From assembly GCF_003984645.1 (NCBI RefSeq), contig NZ_RWKI01000005.1:1-64000 (forward strand): a stretch of 64,000 nt of DNA, given 5' to 3'. Below, in pieces: positions 26,948 through 37,382 of the stretch (the first letter of the stretch is position 1; every line of letters starts with the position of its first letter). This DNA is from Variovorax sp. MHTC-1. Lineage in GTDB: Bacteria > Pseudomonadota > Gammaproteobacteria > Burkholderiales > Burkholderiaceae_C. Made by a program: the position numbers and the translations under genes. Below the pieces are notes generated by a model that was not told where the DNA came from, did not search any database, and worked only from the letters and a program-made list of their open reading frames with translations.

Positions 26948-28024
26948 ATGCGTTTCATCTTCAAGACCACTTACGCGCAGGACATCGCACTTGCGAAGCA
27001 CGGCGGCCACATGTTCTGGTACAGCCTCCTCGGCGCGGCGCTGATCGCTGCGCCGTGGATGCTGCCGGAGTACTGGCTCGCGCAGCTGACCTTCGTGCTG
27101 ATCTACGGCATCGTCGGCCTCGGCCTGATGCTCCTGGCCGGCTTCACCGGGCAGTTCTCGATCGGTCATGCGGCCTTTCTCGGTACCGGCGCCTACACGC
27201 AGGCCGTGCTCGCGAACATGGGGGTGCCCTTCCCGATCGCGATGGCGGCGGCCGCTGCGCTCTCGGCCGCGGTCGGCGTGGTGGTGGCGCTGCCGGCCTT
27301 GCGCGTCAAGGGCATCTACCTCGGCATCGCGACCCTGGCCTTCGGCTTCATCGTCGAGGAAGTGTTCGCGCGCTGGGAGAGCGTCACCGGCGGCAATTCG
27401 GGGCTGCATGTGAAGTCGCCCAAGCTCTTCGGGCTGGACATCAGCTCGAGCGAAGGCTTCTACATGGTGTGCCTGGTGGTCGCCGTGATCTGCACGCTGG
27501 CCATCCTGAACCTGCTGCGCTCGCCGACCGGCCGCGCCTTCGTCGCGATCCGCGATTCGGAGATCTCGGCGCAGAGCATGGGCATCCATCTCGCGCGCTA
27601 CAAGACCATGTCCTTCGCGATCTCGGCTGCGCTGGCCGGGCTCGGCGGCGCGCTCTACGCGCACAAGCTCAGCTTCATCTCGCCCGACCAGTTCAACATC
27701 CTGCAGTCGATCGACCTGCTGCTGATGGTGGTGATCGGCGGGCTGGGTTCGGTGCACGGCGCCTTCCTCGGCGCGATCTTCCTGATCGCGATGCCGCAGC
27801 TGATCGCGCTCGGCAAGGACTGGCTGCCGCCGGTGATCGGCCAGGCGCCCGGCTTGCAGGGGCTGGTCTACGGGCTGGTGCTGATCGGCTTCGTGCTGTT
27901 CGAGCCGCTGGGGCTCTACGGGCGCTGGCTCAAGATCCGCACCTATCTGCAGCTCTTTCCGTTCTATCGCCGCGGGCTGTTCCGGCGGCAGAAGTCCTTC
28001 ACCAAGTCGGATCGCCTGAGATGA
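26948..28024 (+). CDS. livM: LivM-type ABC permease
   Basis: Second inner-membrane permease, 358 aa, with about nine to ten hydrophobic segments. The motif GLGLMLLAGFTGQFSIGHAAF is typical of LivM and VIGGLGSVHGAFLGAIF is the EAA-like loop. The C-terminus is basic. The ATG at 26948 is the last of several candidates; longer forms run into the interspersed repeat. Its stop overlaps the livG start (ATGA), which couples their translation. Confidence 0.93.
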   Translation: MRFIFKTTYAQDIALAKHGGHMFWYSLLGAALIAAPWMLPEYWLAQLTFVLIYGIVGLGLMLLAGFTGQFSIGHAAFLGTGAYTQAVLANMGVPFPIAMAAAAALSAAVGVVVALPALRVKGIYLGIATLAFGFIVEEVFARWESVTGGNSGLHVKSPKLFGLDISSSEGFYMVCLVVAVICTLAILNLLRSPTGRAFVAIRDSEISAQSMGIHLARYKTMSFAISAALAGLGGALYAHKLSFISPDQFNILQSIDLLLMVVIGGLGSVHGAFLGAIFLIAMPQLIALGKDWLPPVIGQAPGLQGLVYGLVLIGFVLFEPLGLYGRWLKIRTYLQLFPFYRRGLFRRQKSFTKSDRLR

Positions 28025-28836
28025 GCTCGGATGTCCTGCTTGCAGCCCGGGACCTGAGCGTGCGCTTCGGCGGCGTGCTGGCCGTGAACAAGGTCAGCTT
28101 CGACGTGCGGCGCGGCGAGGTGTTCACGCTGATCGGGCCCAACGGCGCCGGCAAGACCACGGTCTTCAATCTGATCAGCCGCATCTACACGCCGACCGCG
28201 GGCGAGATCGTCTGGCACGGCGAGGGCGCGCCGCTTTCGCTCACGCAGCAGGCGCCGCATGCCATCGCCGCGCTCGGCATCGCGCGCACCTTCCAGAACA
28301 TCGAGCTGTTCGAGCACGCGACCGTGCTGCACAACCTTCTGATCGGCCGCCACACGCACCGCCAGACCGGCTTCTGGAGCGAAGTTTTCTTCACGCCCGC
28401 CACGCGCCGCGCCGAGGTCGAGGCGCGCGAAAGGGCCGAGCGCGTGATCGACCTGCTGGACTTGCAGCATCACCGCGATTCGATGGTGGCGGGGCTGCCT
28501 TACGGCGTGCGCAAGGTGGTCGAGCTGGCGCGTGCGCTGTGCACCGAGCCCAAGCTGCTACTGCTCGACGAGCCGTCGTCCGGGCTCAACGTCGAGGAGA
28601 CCGCCGACATGGCCTTCTGGATCCAGGACATCCAGCAGGAGCTCGGCATCTCGGTGCTGATGGTGGAGCACGACATGTCGCTGGTGTCGAAGGTGTCGGA
28701 CCGCGTGCTGGCGATGAACATGGGCGAGGCGCTGGCTTCTGGGACGCCGCGCGAGGTGCAGTCGGATGCGCGGGTGGTGGAGGCGTATCTGGGGACGGTG
28801 GATGACCTGAGCGGGTTGAGGAGGCGCGCTGCATGA
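28021..28836 (+). CDS. livG: LivG-type ABC ATPase
   Basis: Cytoplasmic ATPase of 271 aa. Walker A GPNGAGKT is at residues 39-46, and Walker B plus D-loop read LLLLDEPSSGLN. The signature is unusual, LPYGVRKVVELA instead of the LSGGQ form, as often seen in LivG proteins. Switch His lies in VEHDM. It directly follows livM with a 4-nt overlap. Only 8 nt after its stop the giant inverted repeat begins, which separates it from livF. Confidence 0.95.
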   Translation: MSSDVLLAARDLSVRFGGVLAVNKVSFDVRRGEVFTLIGPNGAGKTTVFNLISRIYTPTAGEIVWHGEGAPLSLTQQAPHAIAALGIARTFQNIELFEHATVLHNLLIGRHTHRQTGFWSEVFFTPATRRAEVEARERAERVIDLLDLQHHRDSMVAGLPYGVRKVVELARALCTEPKLLLLDEPSSGLNVEETADMAFWIQDIQQELGISVLMVEHDMSLVSKVSDRVLAMNMGEALASGTPREVQSDARVVEAYLGTVDDLSGLRRRAA

Positions 28837-28844
28837 CTTCGGTA

Positions 28845-29699
28845 TTGCTCCCTCCCCCTCCGGGGGAGGGGTGGGGTGGGGGCACTGGGCCTTTGAATCG
28901 TTGCTGTTCCTTGCTGAGGCTGGAGCCGGGTCTCGCCCCGGCGGGCGAGTCACTTTCTTTTGCGTCGCCAAAAGAAAGTAACCAAAGAAAAGGCGACCCC
29001 ACTGTCTGCGACCCCCTTCGGGGGCAACCTGCGGTGCTCGGGTCGCCGGCCTGCCGCAGAACTCGCTGCGTTCACTTCGTTCACTGCGCTCAGACAGCTG
29101 CGGCAAGTCAGATCACGAAGCACGCCTGTCCTTCGGCAGGCGTGCGGCCGACGCCCCTGCGCTCCTCGGCGCAGCCAGAGGGGAGTGGGTCGAGCCATCG
29201 CTTCGCTCGGCCGCCAACGGCCACGCTGCGCGGGCCTGGACTGGTTCCCTGGCCTTTGAGCCGGCGCTTGCGCGCAGGCCCAGTGCCATCGCTCACCCTT
29301 CCACCCCACAAATACGCGCCATGGCGCGTTGGAGTTCGATCCCCTCTGCGCGTGCCGAGGAGCGCAGTGGCGCCGGCCGCACGCCTGCCGAAGGACAGGC
29401 GTGCTTCGTGGTCTGACTTGCCGCAGCTGTTTGAGTGCAGTGAGCGAAGTGAACGCAGCGAGTTCTGCGGCGGGCCGGTGACGCGAGCACCGCAGGTTGC
29501 CCGGAGCGCAGCGGAGGGACACGCGCAGTGGGGTCGCCTTTTCTTTGCTTACTTTCTTTTGGCGAAGCAAAAGAAAGTGAGTCGCCCGCCGGGGCGAGAC
29601 CCGGCTCCGGACTCACCAAAGAACAGTAACGATTCAAAGGCCCAAGAGCCCCCACCCCAACCCTCCCCCAGAGGGGGAGGGAGCAAGAGAGGGAGCAAG
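28845..29699. repeat. Giant imperfect inverted repeat between livG and livF
   Basis: A left arm (28845 to about 29184) and a right arm (about 29339 to 29687) are largely reverse complements; about 154 nt of loop lie between. Both arms hold the same mosaic: a CCCTCCCC-type end, GGCCTTTGAATCGTT, CCGGGTCTCGCCCCGGCGGG, an ACTTTCTTTT/AAAAGAAAGT hairpin, GGCGACCCCACTG, CTGCCGCAGAACTCGCTGCG and GCACGCCTGTCCTTCGGCAG. The whole 868-nt gap between livG and livF is thus two head-to-head copies of one non-coding repeat. No start codon or gene is credible. A duplicated GGGAGCAAG (29691-29699) carries the livF ribosome site. Confidence 0.9.
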
Positions 29700-29704
29700 A
29701 CGCC

Positions 29705-30478
29705 ATGACCGACACCGTTCTCCAGCTCCTCAACGTCGAGAGTGCCTACGGCCCCATCAAGGCCATCCGAGGTGTCAGCCTGAGAGTGCGCCAAGGCGAA
29801 ATAGCCACCGTCCTCGGCTCCAACGGCGCCGGCAAGACCACCATCCTGAAAACCATCTCCGGCATCATCGACCCGCGCAAGGGCAGCATCGAATTCCAGG
29901 GCCGGAACATCACCGCCAAGGACCCGGCCCACATCGTCCAGCAAGGCCTCTCGCACGTCCCCGAAGGCCGCGAGGTGTTTCCGCTGCTGTCGGTCAAGGA
30001 CAACCTGCTGATGGGCGCCTACACCCGCACCGACCGCGACGGCGTGGCGCGCGACATCGAGACCGTCTACGGCTATTTCCCGATCCTGCGCGAGCGCGCC
30101 ACGCAGGAGGCCGGTCTGCTCTCGGGCGGCCAGCAGCAGATGCTCGCGATCTCGCGCGCCATCATGGCGGCGCCCAAGCTCATCCTCCTCGACGAGCCCA
30201 GCCTGGGGCTCTCGCCCAAGCTCACGCGCGAGATCTTCGAGATCGTGGTGCGCATCAACCGCGAGCGCGGCACCACCATCCTGCTGGTGGAACAGAACGC
30301 CAACATGGCGCTCAACGCAGCTGACTACGGCTACGTGCTCGAGAACGGCCGCATCGTGATGGAGGACACCTGCGAACGCCTGCGCGAGAAGGAGGACATC
30401 AAGGAGTTCTATCTCGGCCTCAAGGACGAAGGCGTGCGCGGCGAGCGGCGCTGGAAAAAGAAGAAGACCTGGAGGTAA
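29705..30478 (+). CDS. livF: LivF-type ABC ATPase
   Basis: Second ATPase of the importer, 257 aa. Walker A GSNGAGKT (about residues 38-45), signature LSGGQQQML and Walker B LILLDEPSLGLSP are intact, with VEQN as switch region. The C-terminus is strongly basic (RRWKKKKTWR). The ATG at 29705 lies 9 nt after GGGAG at 29691-29695, which is at the outer edge of the giant inverted repeat, so its translation could depend on that RNA structure. The ligase gene follows after 4 nt. Confidence 0.95.
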   Translation: MTDTVLQLLNVESAYGPIKAIRGVSLRVRQGEIATVLGSNGAGKTTILKTISGIIDPRKGSIEFQGRNITAKDPAHIVQQGLSHVPEGREVFPLLSVKDNLLMGAYTRTDRDGVARDIETVYGYFPILRERATQEAGLLSGGQQQMLAISRAIMAAPKLILLDEPSLGLSPKLTREIFEIVVRINRERGTTILLVEQNANMALNAADYGYVLENGRIVMEDTCERLREKEDIKEFYLGLKDEGVRGERRWKKKKTWR

Positions 30479-30482
30479 GGCC

Positions 30483-32360
30483 ATGGCCAAGCAGCATCGG
30501 CAGCAGCAGCAAGGACTCTGGGACCTCTCTCACATCCAGCCGCGGCACGAGATCGTGGTGCAGGGCGACACCGTTCCCGCGATTTTCTGGAACGCCGAGC
30601 GCGCGCGCGGCGATCAGGTCTGGATGCGGCAGAAGGAATTCGGCATCTGGCGCAGCTGGAGCTGGCGCCAGACCGCCGAGGCGGTGCGCGAGATCGCCGG
30701 CGGGCTGATGGCGCTCGGCTTCGCGCCCGGTGAGTGCGCGTCGATCCTGGCCAACACCGTCGTCGAATGGGTGCTCTGCGACATCGCCGTGCTCAGCTGC
30801 GGCGGCGTCGCCAACGGCATCTACCCCACCGACGCGGCCTCGCAGGTGCACTACCTGTGCGAGGATTCGCGCACCACCGTGCTCTTCGTCGAGGACGACG
30901 AGCAGCTCGACAAGGCGCTCGAAGTGCGCGCCGGGCTGCCGCTCCTGCGCAGGGTCATCGTGTTCGACATGGAAGGCCTGCGCGATCTTCATCACCCGGA
31001 CGTGATGAGCCTCGACGCACTGCGCGCGCTGGGCCGCGACTACCTCCAGGGTCACCCGCAGGAACTCGAGCAGCGCATCGCCGCCTGCCGCCCCCAAGAC
31101 CTGGCGATCCTGGTCTACACCTCGGGCACCACGGGCAAGCCCAAGGGCGCGATGCACAGCCACCGCGGGCTGGTCCACACCATGCGGGGCTACAACATGC
31201 TGGTCGCGCAGGACGAGCGCGACGAGCGCATGTGCTTCCTGCCGCTGTGCCACATCGCCGAGCGCATGGGCGGCGAGTACTTCGCGATGTACACCGGCGC
31301 TGTCCTCAACTTCGTCGAGAACCCCGAGACCGTGCCCGAGAACGTGCGCGAGATCGCGCCCACCGTGTTCACCGCCGTGCCGCGCGTGTGGGAGAAGTTC
31401 TATTCGGGCGTGATGATCGCGCTGAAGGAAGCGAGCAGCCTGCAGCAGGCGGCCTACCGCTGGAGCATCGGCGTCGGCGGCGCCATCGCCGAGCGCGTGC
31501 TCGCGGGGCAGCCGGTGGGCGGCCTGCTGCGCTTCAAGTTCCGCCTCGCGCGCTGGCTCGCGCTGGACAACGCGCGCAAGCTGATCGGCATCCACCGCGC
31601 GCGTTTCCTGGTCACCGGCGCGGCGCCGATCTCGCCCGAGCTGGTCAAGTGGTATCTCGCGCTGGGCGTGCCGATGCTCGAGGTCTGGGGCATGACCGAG
31701 TCCTGCGGCGCTTCCACCGGCGTGCCGGCCGCGCGCATCAAGCCGGGTTCCATCGGGCCTGCCGCGGGCTACAACGAGGTGCGCCTCGATCCGGCCACCG
31801 GTGAGATCCTGGTGCGCGGCACCAACGTCTTCATGGGCTACCTCAACCTGCCCGAGAAGACGGCGGAGACCATCGACGCCGACGGCTGGCTGCACACCGG
31901 CGACGTCGGCACCGTCGACGAGGACGGGTATTTCCGCATTACCGACCGCATGAAGGACATCATCATCACGGCAGGCGGCAAGAACATCACGCCGAGCGAG
32001 CTGGAGAACGAACTCAAGTTCAGCCCGTACATCACCGATGCCGTGGTGATCGGCGATGCCAGGCCTTACCTGACGGTGATCGTCATGATCGACCAGGAGA
32101 ACGTCGAGAAATTCGCGCAGGACCACGATGTGCCTTTCAGCAACTACGAAAGCCTCACGCGTGCACAGGAGGTGCAGGACCTGATCCAGGGCGAGATCGA
32201 CCGCGTCAACGCCAAGTTCGCGCGGGTCGAGCAGATCAAGAAGTTCTTCCTGCTGGAGACGCAGCTCAGCGCCGAGGACGAAGAGCTCACGCCGACGATG
32301 AAGCTCAAGCGCAAGCTGGTGCAGGTCAAGTACGCCGAGCGCATCGATCGGATGTACTGA
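30483..32360 (+). CDS. Long-chain-fatty-acid/aryl-CoA ligase (AMP-binding)
   Basis: ATP-dependent acyl-CoA synthetase of 625 aa, the size of FadD15-type ligases. The AMP-binding loop VYTSGTTGKPKG is visible at about residues 210-221, the motif LEVWGMTESCG in the middle, and ITDRMKDIIITAGGKNITP with the C-terminal adenylation hinge. Such ligases activate a carboxylic acid on entry into the cell. Located between livF and the matching binding-protein gene, it probably activates the acid the transporter imports. Chain length or aryl preference cannot be told. Confidence 0.93.
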   Translation: MAKQHRQQQQGLWDLSHIQPRHEIVVQGDTVPAIFWNAERARGDQVWMRQKEFGIWRSWSWRQTAEAVREIAGGLMALGFAPGECASILANTVVEWVLCDIAVLSCGGVANGIYPTDAASQVHYLCEDSRTTVLFVEDDEQLDKALEVRAGLPLLRRVIVFDMEGLRDLHHPDVMSLDALRALGRDYLQGHPQELEQRIAACRPQDLAILVYTSGTTGKPKGAMHSHRGLVHTMRGYNMLVAQDERDERMCFLPLCHIAERMGGEYFAMYTGAVLNFVENPETVPENVREIAPTVFTAVPRVWEKFYSGVMIALKEASSLQQAAYRWSIGVGGAIAERVLAGQPVGGLLRFKFRLARWLALDNARKLIGIHRARFLVTGAAPISPELVKWYLALGVPMLEVWGMTESCGASTGVPAARIKPGSIGPAAGYNEVRLDPATGEILVRGTNVFMGYLNLPEKTAETIDADGWLHTGDVGTVDEDGYFRITDRMKDIIITAGGKNITPSELENELKFSPYITDAVVIGDARPYLTVIVMIDQENVEKFAQDHDVPFSNYESLTRAQEVQDLIQGEIDRVNAKFARVEQIKKFFLLETQLSAEDEELTPTMKLKRKLVQVKYAERIDRMY

Positions 32361-32387
32361 AATGAGCTCTCCCCCAGGCTTCGCGCA

Positions 32388-32467
32388 CTTCGTGTCGCTC
32401 TCGCCAACCCCCTTCCGGGGGCAACACCAGCGGCCCGGCAAAGCCGGTTCCGCGGTGTTTCCCGAAA
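32388..32467. repeat. Interspersed repeat before the binding-protein gene
   Basis: This copy has GCGCACTTCGTGTCGCTC, a CCCCCTTCCGGGGG hairpin and the end CGGCCCGGCAAAGCCGGTTC followed by CGCGGTGTTTCCCG. It matches the element at 26812-26892 of the same operon. It fills most of the 136-nt gap between the ligase gene and the binding-protein gene. Confidence 0.75.
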
Positions 32468-32496
32468 GGCTCTGTTCACAACCAAGGAGTAGGTCG

Positions 32497-33657
32497 ATGA
32501 AATCAGCCATTCGATTGACATTTGCGGCGGTCGCGCTGACCGGCTCGGCAGCGTTCGCGCAGCAGGGCGTCACCAAGGACGAGATCCGCATCGGCACCAT
32601 CCAGGATCTTTCGGGCCCGATCGCGGGCTTCGGAAAGCAGTCGCGCAACGGCATGCAGCTGCGCGTGGACGAGCTCAACGAGCAGGGCAGCGTGCATGGC
32701 CGCAAGCTCAGGCTCTTCGTCGAGGACTCGGCCTACGACCCCAAGAAGGCGGTGCTGGCGGCGCAGAAGCTGGTCAACCAGGACAAGATCTTCATCATGG
32801 CCGGCCACATCGGCACCGCGCAGAACATGGCGGCGATGCCGGTGCAGTTCGACAAGAACGTGATCAACTTCATGCCGATCACGGCGGCGCGCGAAATGTA
32901 CGAGCCCTTCCACAGGCTGAAGTACTCCTTCGCCGCCACCTACTACGACCAGATTCGCCTCGCGCTGCCCAAGATGATCAAGGAAAAGGGCGCCAAGAAG
33001 GTCTGCACCATCTACCAGGACGACGAGTTCGGGCTCGAAGTGCAGCGCGGCGCCGAGGCGGGCCTCAAGACCGCCGGCATGGAGCTGGCCGAGAAGACTT
33101 CGTTCAAGCGCGGGGCGACCGACTTCTCCTCGCAGGTCGCGAAGATGAAGGCAGCCAACTGCGATCTCGTGGTGATGGGCACCATCATCCGGGAGACCAT
33201 CGGCACCATCGGAGAGGCGCGCAAGACCGGCTTCAACCCGACCTTCCTGGGCTCGAGCGCGGCCTACACCGACCTGATCCACAAGCTCGGCGGCAAGGCG
33301 ATGGACGGCCTCTACGCCACCATGACCGCGCAGAACCCCTACACCGACGAGCAGTCGCAGCCGATCCGGTTCTGGGCCAACAAGTACAAGACCAAGTTCA
33401 ACGAGGACCCGACCGTGTTCTCGGTCTACGGCTACACCATCATCGACCAGTTCATCAAGGCGGCGCAGAAGGCCGGGCCCAACCTCACGACCGACAGCTT
33501 CATCAAGGCGATGGACAGCATGACCTTCGAGCCCGACATGTTCGGCGGCCCCAGGAGCAGCTACACCGCCACCAAGCGCCTGGGCAACGACCAGTCGCGC
33601 CTGTCGCAGATCGTCGACGGCAAGTGGAAGGTGGTGTCGGACTACGTGTCGCCCTGA
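32497..33657 (+). CDS. Liv-type ABC substrate-binding protein
   Basis: Periplasmic binding protein of 386 aa with a signal peptide (MKSAIRLTFAAVALTGSAAFA, 1-21). The mature start GVTKDEIRIGTIQDLSGPIAG is typical of the Peripla_BP_6 family that feeds LivHMGF importers. The motif VFVEDSAYDPKKAVLAA-like and a C-terminal region rich in aromatic residues support ligand binding. A strong AAGGAG site precedes the ATG. It is the last gene of this importer operon and convergent with a DUF4124 gene. Confidence 0.95.
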   Translation: MKSAIRLTFAAVALTGSAAFAQQGVTKDEIRIGTIQDLSGPIAGFGKQSRNGMQLRVDELNEQGSVHGRKLRLFVEDSAYDPKKAVLAAQKLVNQDKIFIMAGHIGTAQNMAAMPVQFDKNVINFMPITAAREMYEPFHRLKYSFAATYYDQIRLALPKMIKEKGAKKVCTIYQDDEFGLEVQRGAEAGLKTAGMELAEKTSFKRGATDFSSQVAKMKAANCDLVVMGTIIRETIGTIGEARKTGFNPTFLGSSAAYTDLIHKLGGKAMDGLYATMTAQNPYTDEQSQPIRFWANKYKTKFNEDPTVFSVYGYTIIDQFIKAAQKAGPNLTTDSFIKAMDSMTFEPDMFGGPRSSYTATKRLGNDQSRLSQIVDGKWKVVSDYVSP

Positions 33658-33669
33658 GGCGTCGCCGGC

Positions 33670-34203
33670 TCAGCGGCAAATGGTGGTGGTGCCCACCGGC
33701 CGGCAGGTCTTTCCGTCCGGGGTCTGGTAGCGGTCCAGCCGGCCGGAGCGGTCGTAGTGGTTGCCCTGCGTGTCCTGGCAGCCCGCCGCATCGCAGTTGC
33801 GGATGCGCGGCTGCAGGTTGCGACGCGGCATGGGCTCGCGATAGGCGCCGGGGTAGGGGTATCCATCGTCGATCGCCACTGGCTCGCTGTTGCGATCGCT
33901 CGAGCGCGCATCGCCGGGCCGCTCGTTGCCGCTGGCGCCGCGGGAGTCGATGATGGCCGGGCCGGCCGGCGCCTGAGCCGGCATCGGGGCCGCTGCCGCC
34001 GGGCCGCGCTCCTCGCGCGGCCGTTCGGCGGCGCCTCGCACCGGAGGCGGGGGTTCCGACACGCGTCCCACCGGGCTGGCGCCCGGCGGGCACGCGCCGT
34101 CGGTATAGCTCACGTTGCCGGCCGCGTCTGCGCAGCGGATCACCGCCGCGCTGGCGAGAGGGGCGAGCGTGCTCAGGATGGCGAGAAAGAGGAGTTGGCG
34201 CAT
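33670..34203 (-). CDS. DUF4124 domain-containing exported protein
   Basis: A 177-aa exported protein with a signal peptide (MRQLLFLAILSTLAPLASA). The mature N-terminus AVIRCADAAGNVSYTDGACPPGA matches the DUF4124 pattern with two Cys. The rest is Pro/Ala/Arg-rich and ends with further Cys (RNCDAAGCQDTQG and KTCRPVGTTTICR), probably disulfide-bonded in the periplasm. Function unknown. It lies 7 nt downstream of psuG on the same strand. Confidence 0.85.
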   Translation of the reverse strand: MRQLLFLAILSTLAPLASAAVIRCADAAGNVSYTDGACPPGASPVGRVSEPPPPVRGAAERPREERGPAAAAPMPAQAPAGPAIIDSRGASGNERPGDARSSDRNSEPVAIDDGYPYPGAYREPMPRRNLQPRIRNCDAAGCQDTQGNHYDRSGRLDRYQTPDGKTCRPVGTTTICR

Positions 34204-34210
34204 AAGGCGT

Positions 34211-35161
<951 letters not shown>

Positions 35162-35196
35162 GTCGATGCTTCCGCGAGTGTGGTTCACGCGGCGGT

Positions 35197-36117
35197 TCAA
35201 CGCAAATGGCGCTGCAGCCGCCGACTGTCCTCCTCCAGTTGCTGGCGCATGACGGACAGGAACTCCCTGGCCGTGGCCGACAGCACCTTGCCCGCCGGCA
35301 GGGCCAGCAGGCAGGCGAAGGACACGTCGATCGACAGCTTGCGCACGACCAGCCCACGCTCGGCGTAGTCGAGCGCGGTGATCGGATTGACCAGGCCGAC
35401 GCCCAGCCCGCGCAGCGCCATCTCGCAGACGCTGGCCGCATAGGGCGTCTGCGCGGCCACGCGCAGCGCGATGCCCAGCGGCGCCATGGCCGCTTCGAGC
35501 CGGCGATGCGCCGGGTCTTCGGGGTTCAGAGCCAGGAACGGAAGCTCCGCCAACTGCTGGGGCTTGACGGTCTTGAAGCGCGCCAGCGCGTGCCCCTCTC
35601 GCATCACGATCACGCCGGGCATGCGCGCGAAGGTCGAATGCTCGATGCCTTCCAGCGACAGTTCGTCGGCCATGAGCCCGAAATCCGAGATGCCCATGGC
35701 CACGCGGTCGCGCACATCCTTCGAGCTCAGCACCTGCAGCGACACCTGCGGCCAGGCGCCGTCGCCGCGCTGCGCCTTCAGCCGCGCCAATGCGCGCGGC
35801 ATGAAGCCGAGCCCGAAGGCTGGATAGCAGCTGAGCTCCAGCTGGTTGACCCCGAAGTCGCGCAGGCTGCGCAGCCGGTGCTCGATGGCGTCCATGCCGA
35901 TGAACACGCGCTCCACCTCGGTCCAGAGCGCGCGCGCCTCGGGCGTCGGCACCAGCCGCCCGCCGGTGCGCTGGAACAGCACCATGCCCGCCTGCGCCTC
36001 GAGCCGCTTGAGCGATTGGCTGACGGCCGGCTGCGTCACATGCAGCTGCGCCGCCGCCTTGCGCGTGGTGCTGCTGCGCATCAGGGCCCGGAAGGTCTCG
36101 ATCTCGGTAAATCGCAT
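35197..36117 (-). CDS. LysR-family regulator
   Basis: LysR-type transcription regulator of 306 aa: an N-terminal helix-turn-helix ([25 protein letters not shown], split at about residue 40) and the usual periplasmic-binding-like effector domain. It is divergent from the PLP-enzyme gene across 103 nt of AT-rich DNA that contains a GATAA-N6-TTATC palindrome next to its start. It therefore probably controls the PLP enzyme and Bug genes. The psuG gene lies behind it on the same strand and may be co-transcribed. Confidence 0.95.
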   Translation of the reverse strand: MRFTEIETFRALMRSSTTRKAAAQLHVTQPAVSQSLKRLEAQAGMVLFQRTGGRLVPTPEARALWTEVERVFIGMDAIEHRLRSLRDFGVNQLELSCYPAFGLGFMPRALARLKAQRGDGAWPQVSLQVLSSKDVRDRVAMGISDFGLMADELSLEGIEHSTFARMPGVIVMREGHALARFKTVKPQQLAELPFLALNPEDPAHRRLEAAMAPLGIALRVAAQTPYAASVCEMALRGLGVGLVNPITALDYAERGLVVRKLSIDVSFACLLALPAGKVLSATAREFLSVMRQQLEEDSRRLQRHLR

Positions 36118-36118
36118 T

Positions 36119-36134
36119 GATAAGTTGTGTTATC
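36119..36134. promoter_or_regulatory. Candidate LysR binding palindrome
   Basis: GATAA (36119-36123) and TTATC (36130-36134) form a perfect inverted repeat with a 6-nt spacer, immediately upstream of the LysR start codon. The surrounding 60 nt are AT-rich, unlike the flanks. LysR sites often have such palindromes at autoregulated divergent promoters. The assignment is by position only. Confidence 0.4.
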
Positions 36135-36220
36135 GAGTGAGTAGATAGATCGACTTTATTTTATTTATCTGCGCCTAGCATTGGGGCATCGATGCACGAA
36201 CGAGAAAGAGACCCAGTGTG

Positions 36221-37360
36221 ATGAGCTCCCTGCTTTGTGCCCTGGTCCGGCCGATCCGGCCGATCAGGAACCCGCGCCTGCGCAGCCTGCAATGCCTGCG
36301 CTGCAACGCCGAGTACCCCATCCGCCTCGCGCACGAGGGCTGCCCGGCTTGTCGCGCAGAGGGCGTGCATGTGGGCTTGTGCGCGAGCTATCAGGCCGAC
36401 GCGTCGGCACCTCTCATGCCGTACACGCAAAGCTTCACCCTGGGCGAGGGCGGCACGCCGCTGTATGCGATGCCCGATCTGGCACGCCGCTTCGGCGTCG
36501 CGCGCCTCGGCCTCAAGGACGAGTCCTGCAATCCGACCGGCTCGCACAAGGACCGGATGAGCGCCGTGGGCGTGACGCAGGCGCTGGACTTCGGCGCCCA
36601 CACGCTGGTGCTCGCCTCCTCGGGCAACGCCGCGGTGTCGGCCGCGCACTACGCGCAGGCCGCGGGCCTGGCCTGCGAGGTCGCGAGCTACGAAGACATG
36701 CCAGTCGCCTACGCGCGCGCGCTCGACGCCGCGGGCGCCAGGCGCTTCGCCTTCGCCGACAACGCCGGCCGCTGGGCCTTCGTGCGCGAGCGCGCATCGC
36801 GCGAGGGCTACTTCGCGCTCACCAACTACAGCTTGCCGGCGCTCGGCAGCGCGCCGCTGGCCATCGAAGGCTACAAGCCGATCGCCGACGAATGCGTTGA
36901 GCAGGGCGGCCTGCCCGACCATGTGCTGGTGCCCACCGCACGCGGCGACCTGGCGTGGGGCCTCTTTGCCGGCTTTCGCGATCTGCTCGCCGCCGGCCGC
37001 ATCGCGAAGCTGCCGCGCATCTGGGCGGTCGAGCCCTTCGCGCGGCTCTCGCGGGTGCTCGAAGGCGGCGCGCTGGATGCCGACTATCCCGGCCGCACCG
37101 CGCAGTTCTCCACCGCCGGCACAACCGTCACCTATCTTCAATGGCAGGCGGTCACCGCCACCGGCGGCGGCGCCGTGGTCGTGGGCGACGATGACGCCCG
37201 CGCGGCCCGGCGCCTGCTGGCGCAGGCCGGCCTCGGTGCGGAGCTCTGCGCGGCCGGTGGCCTGGCTGCGCTTTCGCAACTGCGCGAGCGCGGTGTGATC
37301 GCCGCGGACGAGCACGTGCTGGCGATGCTCACCGCCGATGACTCGCGCGATCCGAGCTGA
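36221..37360 (+). CDS. Threonine-synthase-like PLP enzyme with zinc ribbon
   Basis: A 379-aa fold-type II PLP enzyme. An N-terminal zinc ribbon has Cys25, Cys28, Cys41 and Cys44 (CLRC and CPAC). The PLP lysine is Lys110 in NPTGSHKDRM and the phosphate loop is near SSGNAAVSAA. The layout matches threonine synthase and related 2-amino-acid lyases, but dedicated threonine synthase has a longer N-domain, so the reaction could be elimination or replacement on another amino acid. The ATG at 36221 directly follows a GTG; a Bug gene follows 22 nt later. Confidence 0.85.
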   Translation: MSSLLCALVRPIRPIRNPRLRSLQCLRCNAEYPIRLAHEGCPACRAEGVHVGLCASYQADASAPLMPYTQSFTLGEGGTPLYAMPDLARRFGVARLGLKDESCNPTGSHKDRMSAVGVTQALDFGAHTLVLASSGNAAVSAAHYAQAAGLACEVASYEDMPVAYARALDAAGARRFAFADNAGRWAFVRERASREGYFALTNYSLPALGSAPLAIEGYKPIADECVEQGGLPDHVLVPTARGDLAWGLFAGFRDLLAAGRIAKLPRIWAVEPFARLSRVLEGGALDADYPGRTAQFSTAGTTVTYLQWQAVTATGGGAVVVGDDDARAARRLLAQAGLGAELCAAGGLAALSQLRERGVIAADEHVLAMLTADDSRDPS

Positions 37361-37382
37361 TCCTGGTTTCAAGGAGTTCCCC

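Noticed and set aside
28837..29704. Coding potential in the livG-livF gap
   Set aside because: Open frames there are mirror images in both arms of the inverted repeat and show no protein-like conservation or domain.
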